From the NCBI RefSeq assembly GCF_051401765.1, contig NC_135066.1:23439501-23503500 (forward strand): DNA of 64,000 nt. The letters are read 5' to 3'. This stretch comes from Calliopsis andreniformis. Taxonomy: Eukaryota > Arthropoda > Insecta > Hymenoptera > Andrenidae. A program made the translations under genes and the position numbers. Positions 23,506 through 35,668 of the stretch are shown here, in pieces (the first letter of the stretch is position 1; the number at the start of each line of letters is the position of its first letter). Under the pieces are notes generated by a model. The model worked only from the letters and a program-made list of their open reading frames with translations. It did no database searches and was not told the DNA's origin.

Positions 23506-26185
23506 TAACGTGAGGATGACTCGGGCATAAGCAGGATATGGCCGAAGGAATATTTGAAATTACCTTTCTGATATCGTATTTCATTTTGTTTTGACAGTAC
23601 TTTTGACTTAGTTCTATTAAATTATATCTAGTATAACAAATTTCTTTTGCTGAACTTGTTGGATAACAGATGAAACAATGAGAAATGTTGGTCTAATTTT
23701 AAATTTCATCTGTACTGCTAAATGTTAACATACGTGTTTATTTAGGTTTGTCTTTTATGAAATTTATAATTCTGTCAACGTCAAAAAGAGCAAAACCGTG
23801 ACCGACCACGAGAAACGGCATGTACATGACCGGTATAACTAGACGAATTGGGTTTCGGGATACAGTTTTATGATATACAATAATAGTTTTATGATAGATC
23901 TTGGTGATAATAAAACAGATCGATGATTCTTCGAGGTGTGGGATGCAAAAAAAGCCCACCATCACCATTCCTCTGCTAGACGTTGAAGTAAACGTAAACA
24001 GTGTAGTAATTATGGAATTATTTGCTTAATTCTTGCATAGAATTTCTTGAATTTGTTCTATACGTTAGGCTACCAATATAAACTACTGACACAGTTGATT
24101 CTAATCATACTGCCACAGTTAGTAAGTATGTGCACAATCCTAATGTAATGAACTGTCCATTTTTTTAATCCGTACGCACTATCTTTCTTCTATTTTATAT
24201 TATCCTTAGTTTATGCCACGGTTACAGAGCATTTACTGTTTCGGTGTTATGAGACATTAGGTAATAATTAGTATGTTTCTTAGATGTAAAGCATGTCTTT
24301 GCGAGAAGAATTTAAAGTTATTAGAGACAACTTGGAGCTTTTACTTCTATTGCCCTCAATAGCAAAAATGTGTCATAAATTGTGATTTTTCGAAAGATAG
24401 GATAGAATGACGATTCCAATAACCGACATGCGTCGTGCATGTGTGTTATTTAGAGCAAATTGCTACCATAGATTTGTTTATGTATTCCTCCCAAGATAAA
24501 TGCATTGCTCACCTGCCTGACCAAGAAAAGTGTGTTAAGGGTGAAAAGGAAAGTAATGGTGGTGACGTTGACCTCTAATCCATTGATTTAGAAAGCAACG
24601 AGGATTCAGAGATGGAACAAAACGCTGAAACGTGAATTAGAAGGCAACAATCAACAAGTTATAAGTCAGCAACCAGTAAGTCAGAAAGAGTCAATGTTAG
24701 GCAGTGGAGTTGCTGAAGGGGTAAGGATTGCCAATACCGAAGTATGAGAAGAATAAATCAGAATTTTTACGTAACAACAGCTTATTATCATAGTACAATG
24801 TGCCGGAAATGGTTGGTCAAAACACAGCAGGAACAAAATACACACGAATAATAACTAACTCATCGCATTAAGCAATAAATAATGGATTAGCGCAAGGACG
24901 CTGTTAGCAATGGGGAAAACTGGAACGCATGAGCGCGTTCCGCGAGGGCGATTATGCGTCTGATCACTACGACGGACGGTCGTGATCTGTTTGAAATTCG
25001 CTCGACTGGCATGACCCGTGGGTGGACGCGCATTCTTGAAAGTCGGACAACGCTCAAAACGGTTCATTTCAATATCAAAAAATCTAAATAGATCCAGCGC
25101 TACACAACCTCCGCCGCACTCACACATTGAACGGAGTTCGAAGGTTCGCGGTTTGCAGTGTTAGGCAATTCGAACGAATACATAAATAGTTAGGTAATCA
25201 GAATTTATAATTCACAAGGAATGGTTTTTAAGTGTCCACCTGCAATTATTTTGATTTTGAAATATGTTGTAGAGGGCCTAAAAATAAGAGATAAATGTTT
25301 TTTATTTTGGCCCGTTTTCATATTTAGGGGGCGAAGTAACCTCTCAAAGTTTATAAGATGAGGTGCGAAATATCACATTATTGACTTTAAAATCATTATA
25401 AAACTTGGTACAAATTTATTTACGTCGTAACTAACTATATGAGTGACGTTCTTTTCATCAGTCACCCTTATCAAGGGGTAAACTACCCGTAATCGTTTAA
25501 ATGCGTGTTTAAAAGACTTGAAATCTGTAAGAAAATTCATAAAGTCCATAAGAAATATTATAATTAGATATAAATTATTTTATGGCGACAAATTATTGGC
25601 TTTATAAACTTCTAACCTCTAACTAAGGGGAAGGGGAGGGTGGCGAACCATCCTTAATTAACACCCCTAGAATCTAGCGATTAAATAAAAATAGTGTAAA
25701 ACTAAAATTGTTACTATAAAACAATATATAATAAAATACTATTTTTGTGATAAATAGCAACCGTAAGACTTCTAATAACATTTAAAATAAAAAATAAAAA
25801 AACATGTATTTCTTATTTTTCCATGCTAGGATATTCTGTTTATGTAAGTACAGTGGAATATATCGCAAGGGATTGAAGTTATAGAAAAAATATTCCTATA
25901 AAAATTGTTTAGTATGAAGTGCTACATTGTGTGGTATTAACAGCTTTTACGGGGGTGAAGTGGTGGGGGAAGTTCAAAAAGGAAATTAATTTTTTAAAAC
26001 GGTATACTACACTTTCTTCTTTATAACATAATGCATATCCCACATTGAAATTGACGTGAACAATATCTTTACCAAATTAAATAATCTCGATATTAACAAA
26101 GGACCTCGTATCAACGAAATTTTACCTTTATTTTTCAAAACGTGTACTTTTATCATATCCTATCCTATGTGGCTAAGTTTTAACC
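23506..26185. other. Long interval without a supported gene
   Basis: Frames of 76 (23738-23968 minus) and 90 codons (24855-25127 minus) lack motifs. 24560-24630 reads as a short acidic segment (DLESNEDSEMEQN), which could be a transposase or chromatin-protein remnant but is not enough to name. 25250-26090 has the look of non-autonomous repeat DNA (GGGGGCGAAGTAACC, GGGGAAGGGGAGGGTGGCG) with no defined ends. Confidence 0.4.
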
Positions 26186-27317
26186 GTTCACTAAAAACTG
26201 GACGTTTTCATGTTTGCTGGTAGATAAGTCTTGTTACACCCATTTTCAAAACAAGTGGCAAATCAAACATCAAGAATTGTAAACCTATATGTGTCATCAG
26301 TGTAATGCCGAAAATTGTTGAGGAAGTCATCAGCTATAAGTTGTATTATTCACTCACACTTTCTATATGAGACAAACAATATGGTTTCATATCTCCTCTT
26401 ATATGGAAATTAATTTGTAAGTGGGCACAGTATTCACAGATTTCCACGAGGCCTCTGACTCTGTGAACCACTCACTTTTATTAGAAAAGCTGTCATCCTT
26501 GGGCTGTAAAGGTAAACTAATATCATAGTTCAAAAATTACCTCACCGCTTGCATTCAAATCGTACATGTTCGTAATTCCAGATCTTTTCCTATACATGGT
26601 ACATCTGGTATCTCCCAAGGCTCCTATCCTGGCCCACTTCTTTTTATCGCTTTTATTCATTCGTATTCATTATCGTTTTCCTTCATTCTAAATTCATCCT
26701 TTTTGCGGACGACGTTAAAATCTTTTGCAAGATCTCTTCATCCAAACATATTTATAATTTACAAGCCAATCTTGTAAGACTTAATGAATGATGCCAAACG
26801 AATGATATGAATCTCAACATTTCTAAATGCTATTTTGTGAGGTCCTCCCGTTCTTCTAGACCCCTTATTTACCCCTATAGTATTAATAATATTACTTTTT
26901 CTTCAATATCCCAGGTCAAAAATTTTAACTCATAAAACTATGATCGAAGGAGTTCAGCATAAATTCCTTTGTTTTTATGTATGCAAATCAGGCCGTCCCA
27001 TGGAATTTAACGATCCTGAATATTTCACGATACCTAATGAGGCCAACTTTGATACGTTGTCGGTACGTCGAAAAACTGCAAACCAAAGTTTTATTTTTAA
27101 TCTAATCAACAATCGTATTGATTGTTCGTCTTTGCTCAAGCAGATCAATTTATACGTTTTGACAAACAAGCTTAGATCTAGATTGTGTTTTTATGTCAAC
27201 AACACCAAAACTAAATACGGCCTACATAAACCGATGAATCGCATGACAGCAGTTTCTCGCATCCTAAACGACTTCATCGACTTGTTATCTGTGAAAATTC
27301 TATCTGCTTATCATTGA
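26186..27317 (+). pseudogene. LINE D: reverse transcriptase palm, thumb and C-terminus
   Basis: A decayed RT of a CR1/Jockey-type LINE. In order: a fingers segment (about 26240-26330); VFTDFHEASDSVNH (about 26427-26468), where the family has DFxKAFDSVNH with its catalytic Asp; SGISQGSYPGPLLF (about 26605-26645); and LFADDVKIF (about 26698-26725), the catalytic Asp-Asp box. An open frame of 125 codons (26940-27317) then matches the C-terminal region of such elements (MIEGVQHKFLCF, VRRKTANQSFIFNLINNRID, LLKQINLYVLTNKLRSRL). Frames change at least three times. No endonuclease part lies upstream, so this is 5'-truncated, as is usual for LINE copies. Of the six LINE remnants here, only D keeps a recognisable catalytic palm. 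Confidence 0.82.
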
Positions 27318-27464
27318 GCGGCGTCAAGAGTCTGCGAAACAAATCACTACAATGCTGCAAACAAAACCCGATCGTATACGTGCCTTCTGCGTTAATTCTT
27401 TCAGCTTTAATAAGTCAGTTTGAAACATGCCTTTGTTTTTTGTGTTGTGTGTACTGTATTATTC

Positions 27465-27710
27465 AATGCAAATGTCTTTAACTATTGATGAAAAGATAGA
27501 ATTAGTTTTTCTATGCGGTGATGGATAGTTATCGTACAGAGAAGTTAGTACAACAGGAATTAGGACATCCTAGATAACAAAACTGAAAGTCAAACCAATC
27601 GGAGGTAGACGTAAGAAATATTCCCAGTCAGAACTAACAAGTCAAATGTTTTAGAAAACCAATCAGGCTCTGAAAATAGTAATTAGATTCAAGCAAGCAG
27701 ACTTAATTCA
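27465..27710 (+). pseudogene. Transposase N-terminal helix-turn-helix remnant (DUF4817-like)
   Basis: From an ATG at about 27471 the plus strand reads SLTIDEKIELVFLCGDG, a stop, then LSYREV. Further on come GGRRKKYSQ and TNQALKIVIRFKQ in shifted frames. The opening fits the N-terminal DNA-binding segment of Tc1/mariner-related transposases common in ant genomes. No catalytic DDE/D part follows. Assignment is by resemblance and is tentative. Confidence 0.4.
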
Positions 27711-28058
27711 TTTTTGGAGGTTCTTATGCAGCACATTTAAGGACAGTAATCACGCCATCAATATTAGCTTTAACACTGACGACAGCTTTACAATTATTTA
27801 TCGGACACTTTGGTACAAGTGTCACATCGAGGAATCTTTGATTTCTTGACGAAGTATTGGTTTAATGTCACTTGTTAAGAAAGCAGTAAAAGTCACTTAT
27901 TCTTTACAGTTGAGAATACAACGTGGAGTGTCTTTAAAATGTGTCATCACGTCCGTAAATGTTTGTTTCGTTAACAGTAACAAAAAATTCACTGACTTAA
28001 GCTGCAAAGTTTGCTAGCTCGTTTCTATGAATTCTTTGATGTATGTCCATCTATAATG

Positions 28059-28276
28059 TAGGGGAAGCTCCCTTAGCGTCGAACGACACCTAAAACCGGA
28101 TATTAGCTATATCTTTAAAAAATGAAATGCGACAAAGCGGCCAACCTACAAAAATAATAGAAAGGAATTTCCTCTTTACTATTGCAGTTTGGTCATCTTT
28201 GTCGCATTTCATTTTTCAAAAATATAGCTAATGTTCAATATTAAGTGTCATCTGGAGCTAGGAGAACTACCCCTCG
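28059..28276. mobile_element. Small MITE with ~85-base inverted repeats and TAATG flanks
   Basis: The left arm TAGGGGAAGCTCCCTTAGC and right arm GAACTACCCCTCG are complementary at the ends. The arms then stay complementary for about 85 bases, including TTAGCTATAT and AAATGAAATGCGACAAAG on each side. TAATG lies directly outside both ends (28054-28058 and 28277-28281), fitting a target duplication. No coding capacity. Confidence 0.8.
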
Positions 28277-28281
28277 TAATG

Positions 28282-29840
28282 AGATATCTAAATGTATGTA
28301 CAAACTTTCAAATTTCTACTTAAATACCTATTTTCTACATTACAGAACTCTAAACTACTGAAATACCTTCCCTCTTCTACCTATGTTACTTACAGCAATT
28401 CTATTCTTAAATCCTCGAACTCTCGAAGTACTTTCTTTCCTTTCCTTCGACTGTTGTTCTGGGGATTGGATTCGGTAGTTCGATCAACAGTGGAAGAAGC
28501 TCATTTTACACGTAGCTGGTCCATCGTAAACGAGGCAGTAGTTCCTTCGTACGTAGAAATTGCTTTCTGAGTGTGTAAATTTGATGCGTCCCTCACACCG
28601 AACAGGCGCGTAATTATGCAAGAATCGAGTGAAAATGGGGACTCGAAACAACGGGAATTCTTTCCGTCGAGTTTGCTCGATTCCAGCTCACGAGGAAAGT
28701 CAAATGCAAAAGGTTTCCCATTAGGAGAGGATACTATAGACAAGAGTCGGAAATGGGTTGAGAATTTTGGTCCCCTCGAGTTTACAACACTTTGAAGATC
28801 AGAATTTTGTGAACGTTTGGTTAGTCAAATCGATTCTGTTTCACTCATAACAAGATCACTATTTCTTTGTACTATAAGTCTGGGTTAGATAAAGCAAAGA
28901 TAAGTAATGGTAACACAAAGACACCTAATATCTGGGGTTGAAAGACAGAACGAAATTTATAAGATAGAAATTGTATTTTTAGTAGCAAGAGGTTGAATTA
29001 AAGGAACTTCTACCTTAAAGAACAAAAATATAATAAAATGTAATAATGAGGAATTGAGGATCCAAATTTCAAGTGCTAATCTACCGAAAATAAGAGCATG
29101 GAGATATGTTAGTTGTGTTATTTCATGGTATCTTTGTGTCTAACAAGACTCATGAAAAAGCAATTTTTTATCCTTTTTTGTGTTTCTTACGAAATCGGTA
29201 TCTTGAAAAAATTATTTTGGAAGTTTTTGACACATATACGCTGGACACACAATGAGAATTTAAAGAATAATATTAATAATAATAATGACAGTGTAGTATA
29301 AATATCACTCGTTTGCTACGATAACATAATTAGAAAAATAACTTTTTTGAGTCATTAACGTAAAAAGAACGGCTCTTGCACGAAATTAAGATATTACCAC
29401 CTTATTTCTTGGGAAATTCTAATGTTTGAGTTACGTATTATTACCTATTTGTAATGTATCATAAAACTTGGATAATATTAAGGGCACGTTGACCAGAACA
29501 CAGGAATGTTCCTTCCTCAGTAAGATTGTTGAACCTATTTAAGTTGCATAAACTTAACTTTAATTAGACGCTTTCAGTAAATATTCATACGTTCTTACAA
29601 TTTTTAAACTTGTCTTCTCTCGAATCCCCTGAGCAGTAGATAGAAACAATCCTTACACATAAAAATGGAATTCGAAATCTGAGCCAATTTTGCTGGAACT
29701 GTTGTAATAGCAAAACGTGTTTACGAGAAACAAGCAGATTGTTGAGTTATTTGTGTGTGTGAGTGTGTTTATAATCAGAGAAGCAAGATTGTCTGTGTAC
29801 ATGAAACTTACCTAACGGCAAGTCAAATTCCGAAATGGCA
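28282..29840. other. No supported gene
   Basis: 28420-28800 is somewhat GC-richer and carries overlapping open frames on both strands (92 codons 28292-28570 plus, 74 codons 28571-28795 plus, 80 codons 28501-28743 minus) without motifs. The remainder is AT-rich. Confidence 0.35.
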
Positions 29841-29899
29841 CTAATGGCACATTTAAGACTGTCCAAAGCTGGTGGAAAATACTCGGTTACCCCAAGCCA

Positions 29900-31190
29900 A
29901 ACTAAAAGCTCAAATTCAATAGAAATTGATATGCAGGTAAAAAGCGATGGAACAGAAGCTACAACGAAGAAAAAAATGTCGCAGCAAAGAAACGCAAGCT
30001 AAACTCGCCTATTCAACTAACAGCAGATATATCGGATCATGGCCAAATAAAATGGTTAAACTAGTACGACTAATGAGAATCCTTTCAGTATACTACCAAA
30101 TGTCATCCGTGAATCGTCAAAAAATCTACCAGAAAATCCTGTAGTAAAATTCGATATTAAATCAGAACCAAAACCTCCACCAATTTATATAGAAGCCCAA
30201 ACTATTGAGCTCCTTATCCAACTATCAAACGAAATAACAGACAAGAAATTCATGCTAAAATAATTAAAAAGTGACCAAATCAAAGTCCAAGTCAGCACCA
30301 CTGAAATCTATAGTAAAGTAGTTTTAGTCCTAAGAGAAAAGAAACGCAAACTTCTACATATACTAATTAAAAAAAGACAAAAGCTGTAAGGTAGTGCTAA
30401 AAGGAGTACATCTCAAAACGGACATCAACTCAATAATCAATGAATTGAAAGAGCTCAACCATAAGGTAAGACAGATAAACAATATTATCCAGCACGATTC
30501 AAGAAAACCGCTCCACTTTTTCTACTAAACTTGAATTTAATAAAAATAATAAAGAAATACACAAAATAGACAGACTGCTTAATATGATAGTTTCTTTCGA
30601 ACCTCCAAGAACTAAAAAGGACATTCCTTAATGCTTACGCTGTCAAACCTATGAGCACACCAGAAACTCTTGCAACAGAATACCTGCATGTGTCAAATGT
30701 GCTAGCAAGCATTTAACTACGAATTGTCCGTTTGAAAGAAAAATAGACAATGTAAAATGTTTTAACTGCCAGGGAGTCCAGCTGGCTAACTATAAGTGTT
30801 GTATAGTTAGAAAAGAATTGCAACAAAAGCTGTTTTCTAGGCTCAGACAGAAAGCAGTTACAGAACACTCAAAGTATCAACATTAAACTGTTACCGTAAA
30901 CGAAAACAGAAAGACTTCCACGAAGCAACAACACGACACTAATAGCAAAATCTATGTTCAAGTTACTGCGTCTCAAAACACACAAAAAAAGCACTCCTCT
31001 TGACAGGAAGTACTAACCCAGTAATTGATACAACAAGAGAAAATCAAGAAATAAAAAAGTTACTAATAACATCAATCGTAAACAGTGAACTAATAACTAA
31101 CATGCTCATCGAACGAACAAAACTATTATGACAGCAATCACAGCAAATGAACAAAATGGTAGAACTCCTCACATGCATGCTTAATAATCA
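29900..31190 (+). pseudogene. LINE E ORF1 (gag-like with two to three zinc knuckles)
   Basis: Lys/Arg-rich N-terminal part (open 29947-30144) followed by the typical ORF1 RNA-binding region: KVQVSTTEIYSKVV (about 30285-30330), then VVLKGVHLKTDINSIINELK and LNHKVRQINNIIQ (about 30390-30500). Next come the knuckles at 30640-30810: CLRCQTYEHTRNSC, CVKCASKHLTTNC and CFNCQGVQLANYKCC, the last with Val-Gln where a His is expected. A polar tail runs to just before the ORF2 ATG at 31198. Several frameshifts and stops break it. The protein would bind and chaperone the element RNA. Confidence 0.8.
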
Positions 31191-31197
31191 GTAAAAA

Positions 31198-31800
31198 TGG
31201 AACAACTAAAGATCGCAATCTGGAATGCAAGCGGGTTATAGCAGAGAATACTGGAGTTGAAAGCTTTTCTGCATGATAACAAAATCGATGTAATGCTCAT
31301 CGCAGAAACACACTTTACTGATAAGAATTATATTAAAATTCCCTCTTATAATGTTTATGACACCAAACATCCATCCGTTAGAGCACGATGCGGATCAGCT
31401 GTTATTATCAAACAAGATATCAAACATAACACACACCACTCAATTGTAGACATTCATGTACAAGCTACTACTGTGGTTATCCATACAATACATGGCAATA
31501 TCATCATAGCCGCGGTTTATTGTCCCCCGAAACATAAAATATCTATATAGCAATACACAAACTTTTTTAACTCGTTAAGGAATAAGTTCATCGCTGGTGG
31601 AGACTATAATCCTAAACACCATTTATGGGACTCCAAAACTAACTCGCTACACGGAAAAATCTTAGAATAGGGAGTAAAAAAATCATCCTTGGATACAGTA
31701 ACAACTGGCGAGCTTACACACTAGCCATCAGCGCAGGAGAAAGCACCCGATCTCTTGGATTTCGCGATAATCAAATACATCTTACAAAAGCTTAAATTGA
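31198..31800 (+). pseudogene. LINE E ORF2: AP-endonuclease domain
   Basis: MEQLKIAIWNASGL at 31198, then a TAG, then an open stretch 31257-31550: IDVMLIAETHFTDKNYIKIP (catalytic Glu present in AETHF), IIAAVYCPPKH, stop. It resumes with FIAGGDYNPKHHLWDSK, where the family has AGDFNAKH; the D-Y/F-N catalytic block survives. LLDFAI follows, but the closing SDHxPI is lost. Multiple stops make it inactive. Confidence 0.85.
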
Positions 31801-32316
31801 AACGTAAGTTGAAGTATACTTGGCAAAAGCAAAGGACACAAATCAATACAAGAAAATTAAATGCAGTTACCGAGGAGATAAAGTAACTCATCAAGGATCA
31901 CCACAACGAAATATTTAACTGTTATCTATCTAACTTTTCCCCTGACAAAGATACTAATCATTCACTCTAGAAAGCCAGTAAAAAATTAAAAAACCGGTTA
32001 TTTCTTTGCCTGCTATAAAGAAAGCAGACTCGATCTGCGTAAAAAGTACTCTCGAAAAAGTCACTGCCTTTAGTGAAGATCTAGTAAATACTTTCAAGCC
32101 TAACAACATATACACCTCCACAGATATTCTAAACGAGCTTGCGGAAAATTCAACCAATGCCAACGTTCAAGATATCCCAAAATGTACAATAAAAGAAGTT
32201 GAAAAACTCATTGTTGAAACTCGAAACAACAAAGCTCCTCGTGTTGATCTAATCAATGGTTTAATCTTAAAACATTCTCTACCTAAGACAATAAGGCTGC
32301 TCACAAACGGTTATGA
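31801..32316 (+). pseudogene. LINE E ORF2: linker and RT N-terminal motifs
   Basis: A Lys-rich linker is followed by an open stretch at 32006-32332. It contains TIKEVEKLIVETRNNKAPRV (family: KxKKAPGxD, with Gly lost), then LINGLILKHSLPKTIRLLTN. The reading ends just before the position where the RT fingers-palm motifs would follow. Confidence 0.8.
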
Positions 32317-32535
32317 GCGGGAGTGTACGTAATGACGAATTACGCAAATATCTGAAAATTAAGGCAATATCAAAATAAATAGAACGACTACATAAAAGAT
32401 ATAAAACCCGATTGGGAAATCACCCTAATGATCTAGCCTAGAACTTATACGCAACAAATTTTCGCAAAAGATTACACAGGAAATATCCAAAAGACATTCT
32501 TCTACAACAACATACGTTGTAATCACTGTACAGAT
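32317..32535 (+). pseudogene. LINE E ORF2: C-terminal segment after the deletion
   Basis: RNDELRKYLKIKAISK, a stop, then HKRYKTRLGNHPNDLA and RKRLHRKYPKDILL match the extreme C-terminus of Jockey ORF2 proteins (thumb-distal region with the GNHPN block). It follows the RT N-terminus directly, so about 1.2 kb of RT core is deleted between 32310 and 32325. Confidence 0.72.
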
Positions 32536-33657
32536 GCTTACTAGTGAGGAAGCATCTACGTGCTATTGACTTAAACCGCTACAACAATTTACCAAATGTC
32601 CTTACTGAAGAAATTGTAAAGTACCAAGGAGATAAAAAAAATCTGAGCAATAAAATAAAGACAACCTTGAAGGTTCAGGACTTGTTTCATAAAAAAATTC
32701 TTGACATTATGTCTTTAAAGCATTCCAGATCCAAGATTATACTTGTCTCGTCCAAGAGTATTTCAAATACCATTAACAATATGCCTTTTATAACCGTACA
32801 AATTTTAGCAACCAATGTTTGTCTACCTCCCTTCATTCATAAGTACCTTCGCATAAAATAATTCATGCACCATCCCGTACAAGAAATCTTAAGACCAATT
32901 TAATCCCATGTCAAGTTCTTCCTCTACGCTATTTTCTATTCTCAGTGACTCAACCTCCACCTAAACTCTCGTCAAACAATTTCCCGTCACAGTTATCTTG
33001 TCGAAGCTTCGTCATTGTCGCTCGATTGAACGTAAACGTGCAGAAATTCACCGTTTGCACGCTCCACCCGCCCAGAATTAATTCCTAAACGTGACGCAGA
33101 CCTTTCGCAGAATCTCTTGCGCGCAGAAAATGCGAATTGAAAGTTCACCCCTGGTCGTTGCTCATAATTGCTCACGGGAGGCGCAATTGAATCACAAGAG
33201 GGAATGCATAGTATCGATCGGACAGTTGATCAATGGAAACCCGATGAATTCGTGAATCGGCACCTGTGATGACGAAACATGCTGGAATATGCGATATCTC
33301 TGTGTGCATGGTATGTAGGCGTACGCTAGCCGAGACAACATTTGACTGGGATAGTTTGCTTTGCATAGCACTCCCCGGCTCCTAGACACATGTACGTGGT
33401 AAACGCTTTTGAAGATCGACCATTATCAAGTACTTCCAAAAGCATAACGTTGCTCGAACGCGTATGCTAAGGAACGACTTTAAAGTCTTAAAATATCAAT
33501 TTTGCATGAGTAATTTTTTAAGGCTGAGCGGTAAAGTTCACTCTGAGGAGGATCTAAGGATTGTTTATAATTGTAATAACAGAGAATATGAGGGAAGAAG
33601 TGCCTCTGAAACTACACCGAATGTACACCCAGCTCGACCGATTCTGGCCGCACCCGA
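32536..33657. other. No supported gene
   Basis: A 105-codon frame (32544-32861 plus) and several 60-65-codon frames show no motif. Composition turns slightly GC-richer at 32980-33420. Nothing recognised. Confidence 0.35.
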
Positions 33658-33696
<39 letters not shown>

Positions 33697-33730
33697 CCTC
33701 TCTCTCCTCTCTCTCTCTCCTTTTTTCTCT
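33658..33730. repeat. (TC)n microsatellite
   Basis: About 70 bases of nearly pure CT repeats, interrupted by TTT and CCC. Confidence 0.95.
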
Positions 33731-33934
33731 TTATCCTAATCGAATGTCGTACAACGACAAAATCGTTACAACAAATCTAATCGATATGTATGAACAATGA
33801 ATCATATGAATGTAGTGCTATTGAAAATTTGACGCATGTAAATATTATTTGTTTGTGTACTGTCATTATTTGTCATTTGGTTGGACTTGTTACACATCCA
33901 GTTAGAATACAGGGTTACACGGGAGCAACTAAAT

Positions 33935-33997
33935 AAGAGAAAGAGAGAGAGAGAGAGAGCGCGCACGTGCCTGCGCGCGTGCGTGCGTGTGCGTATG
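33935..33997. repeat. (GA)n followed by (GCGT)n microsatellite
   Basis: AAGAGAAAGAGAGAGAGAGA passes into GCGCACGTGCCTGCGCGCGT and GCGTGCGTGTGCG. The second part alternates purine and pyrimidine and could adopt Z-DNA. Confidence 0.9.
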
Positions 33998-34453
33998 TTG
34001 ATACAGCCAAAATCGTTTGAATCGTACGTGCTTCATTCTGAGAATTAATTCAAGGATTAAGATTTACAAAATAGAACGGACTAAAACTGTGTCTTTCTTA
34101 TGAAAGGTTCTAATTGTGTAAATTCCTATATGATTCACGAAAGTATTTCTATTAACAGTCTGATATGTTGATGAATATTTTACTAATGTAAGAAGGAAAA
34201 GTAGGGAATTACATTGTTAAAGATTTATTTACTCGGAAAGTTTACGAAGTTTAGATTCTATACATTTTTAGCTTGAATGACGGAGTGTAATATACTTTTT
34301 ACAAATAAATATGTGACGAATTTAATTTGATATTATAATGCTTTATACTTCTTTTAGTTATCCTCCAAAAATTTACGAGATAGGCTATTTTTACCGTAGA
34401 AAATTTCAATCTACATTAATTAATTAAAAATCATATTATACAATATATATACG
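33998..34453. other. AT-rich interval, no gene seen
   Basis: Nothing recognised. Confidence 0.4.
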
Positions 34454-34842
34454 TACAGGATGTTCGATAACAGATGTTAGAAATTTTAAAAGGTGATTCT
34501 ACATGTCAAAATAGGACGAAAATAGATAATGTCATAGGGCGTCGTTTCAGAGCTAGTAGTTTTTACAAAAAACGTCTGGAACTGGTATAATGTGTGTCTG
34601 ACTCAGACACTATTTTACTACATACTGGCGTGCACTAGTCACATCAAGTACAGCAAAATCGGTAGAATAAGTTTCGAGTCTGATATATTTTCCGCGCATT
34701 TAAAAGTTGTATGCATTTTCTCAACAATCAATAACTCAAAAGCAAAACCTAAGACGTAGTTTTGTCTATCTTAATTTTCGTCTTATTTTAGCATATGGAA
34801 TAAACCCATTAGGCTCTTTGACACCTGTGATCGAACACCCTA
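34454..34842. mobile_element. MITE with TACAGGATGTTCGAT ends
   Basis: The left end TACAGGATGTTCGATAACAG and right end CTGTGATCGAACACCCTATA are inverted copies over about 23 bases with a few mismatches. They enclose 389 bases without coding potential. TA dinucleotides flank both ends, fitting a Tc1/mariner-type TA target. The interior has no long arms. Confidence 0.7.
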
Positions 34843-35668
34843 TATATCTCGAAATAACAAAAGTAATATCATTGTTGTAATCGCGTTCTATTAAGTACAT
34901 TAAGATAATGAAATATGTTATTTAGGGAATCGCCTCTGCTTGTTTGGAAAGAGAATTAGTTTGAAGCATTAATTATACACTGCAAGTGAATATAATACAG
35001 GTTCCTCATTATTCTTCTTGGGCAGTTCTTGAGGCGAAATTTCATTGCAGAATCGAGTTGCGTAAAAATTACTTTGCGCATCGTACTCTCGCAATTAACT
35101 TGCCAAGAAGCAAGTTCCTTCCTTCCTTCCTTCCTTCCAGACGTATCTGCTTCTGGAAGGGTCAAATCGTTGAAGGCGTGACTTGTAGTAATTAGGAGAA
35201 GCAATTCTCCTTTGTTACTTTTAATAAAATTCTGCGGATAATTGCTTGATAATGAACAACGTCCCCATTAGAGCGATAATACCGTCTCTTAAAGGAACTC
35301 TGTTAAACAATTTTTCTGATTTTAGTGATAATATTAAACAAAGAGAAATTATTTGTATGACAGTTCATTATTTAGAACATTGGTATACTGTATTTTTAAA
35401 ACATATTTATCATATACTGAATTCTGTTCAATACATGTTAGTATTAATCTTTATATTCCTTACTCCTTACTATGTTTCAAATATTTTAATATAGGAACAA
35501 GTTTCTTTCGTTACTTTTGCTTTCGTATGTAAAAATGAAATCATAACATACTGATTCAAAGTTCATTTTAATTGGGAAACTTAGTTGTAATTTATTTTAT
35601 TATTCAGTAATAATATTATTTTATTATTTTATAATAGTGATTTATTGAATTATTATTTTATTATAGTG
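34843..35668. other. No gene seen
   Basis: Contains the TTCC microsatellite. An 82-codon plus frame (35246-35494) with a hydrophobic end lacks motifs and is AT-rich; not called. Confidence 0.35.
35115..35138. repeat. (TTCC)n microsatellite
   Basis: Five to six TTCC units in a row. Confidence 0.9.

Larger units (their letters stand above)
29850..32535 (+). mobile_element. LINE E: Jockey-like retrotransposon, RT core deleted
   Basis: ORF1 with RNA-binding region and zinc knuckles, ORF2 endonuclease, linker, first RT motifs, then directly the C-terminal region: the full Jockey order on plus with the RT catalytic core and RNase H missing. Many stops. Neither 5' end nor poly-A tail was fixed; the 3' limit is where recognisable protein likeness ends. 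Confidence 0.82.

Noticed and set aside
24560..24640. Acidic segment as a piggyBac or pogo transposase N-terminus
   Set aside because: Acidic composition alone is not diagnostic; no catalytic motif nearby.
32298..32318. GCTCACAAACGGTTATGAGC at the LINE E deletion junction resembles the hairpin in the TIR element of LINE B
   Set aside because: The first half (LLTN) is explained as native RT coding sequence of LINE E; no inverted terminal repeats flank it. Probably coincidence.
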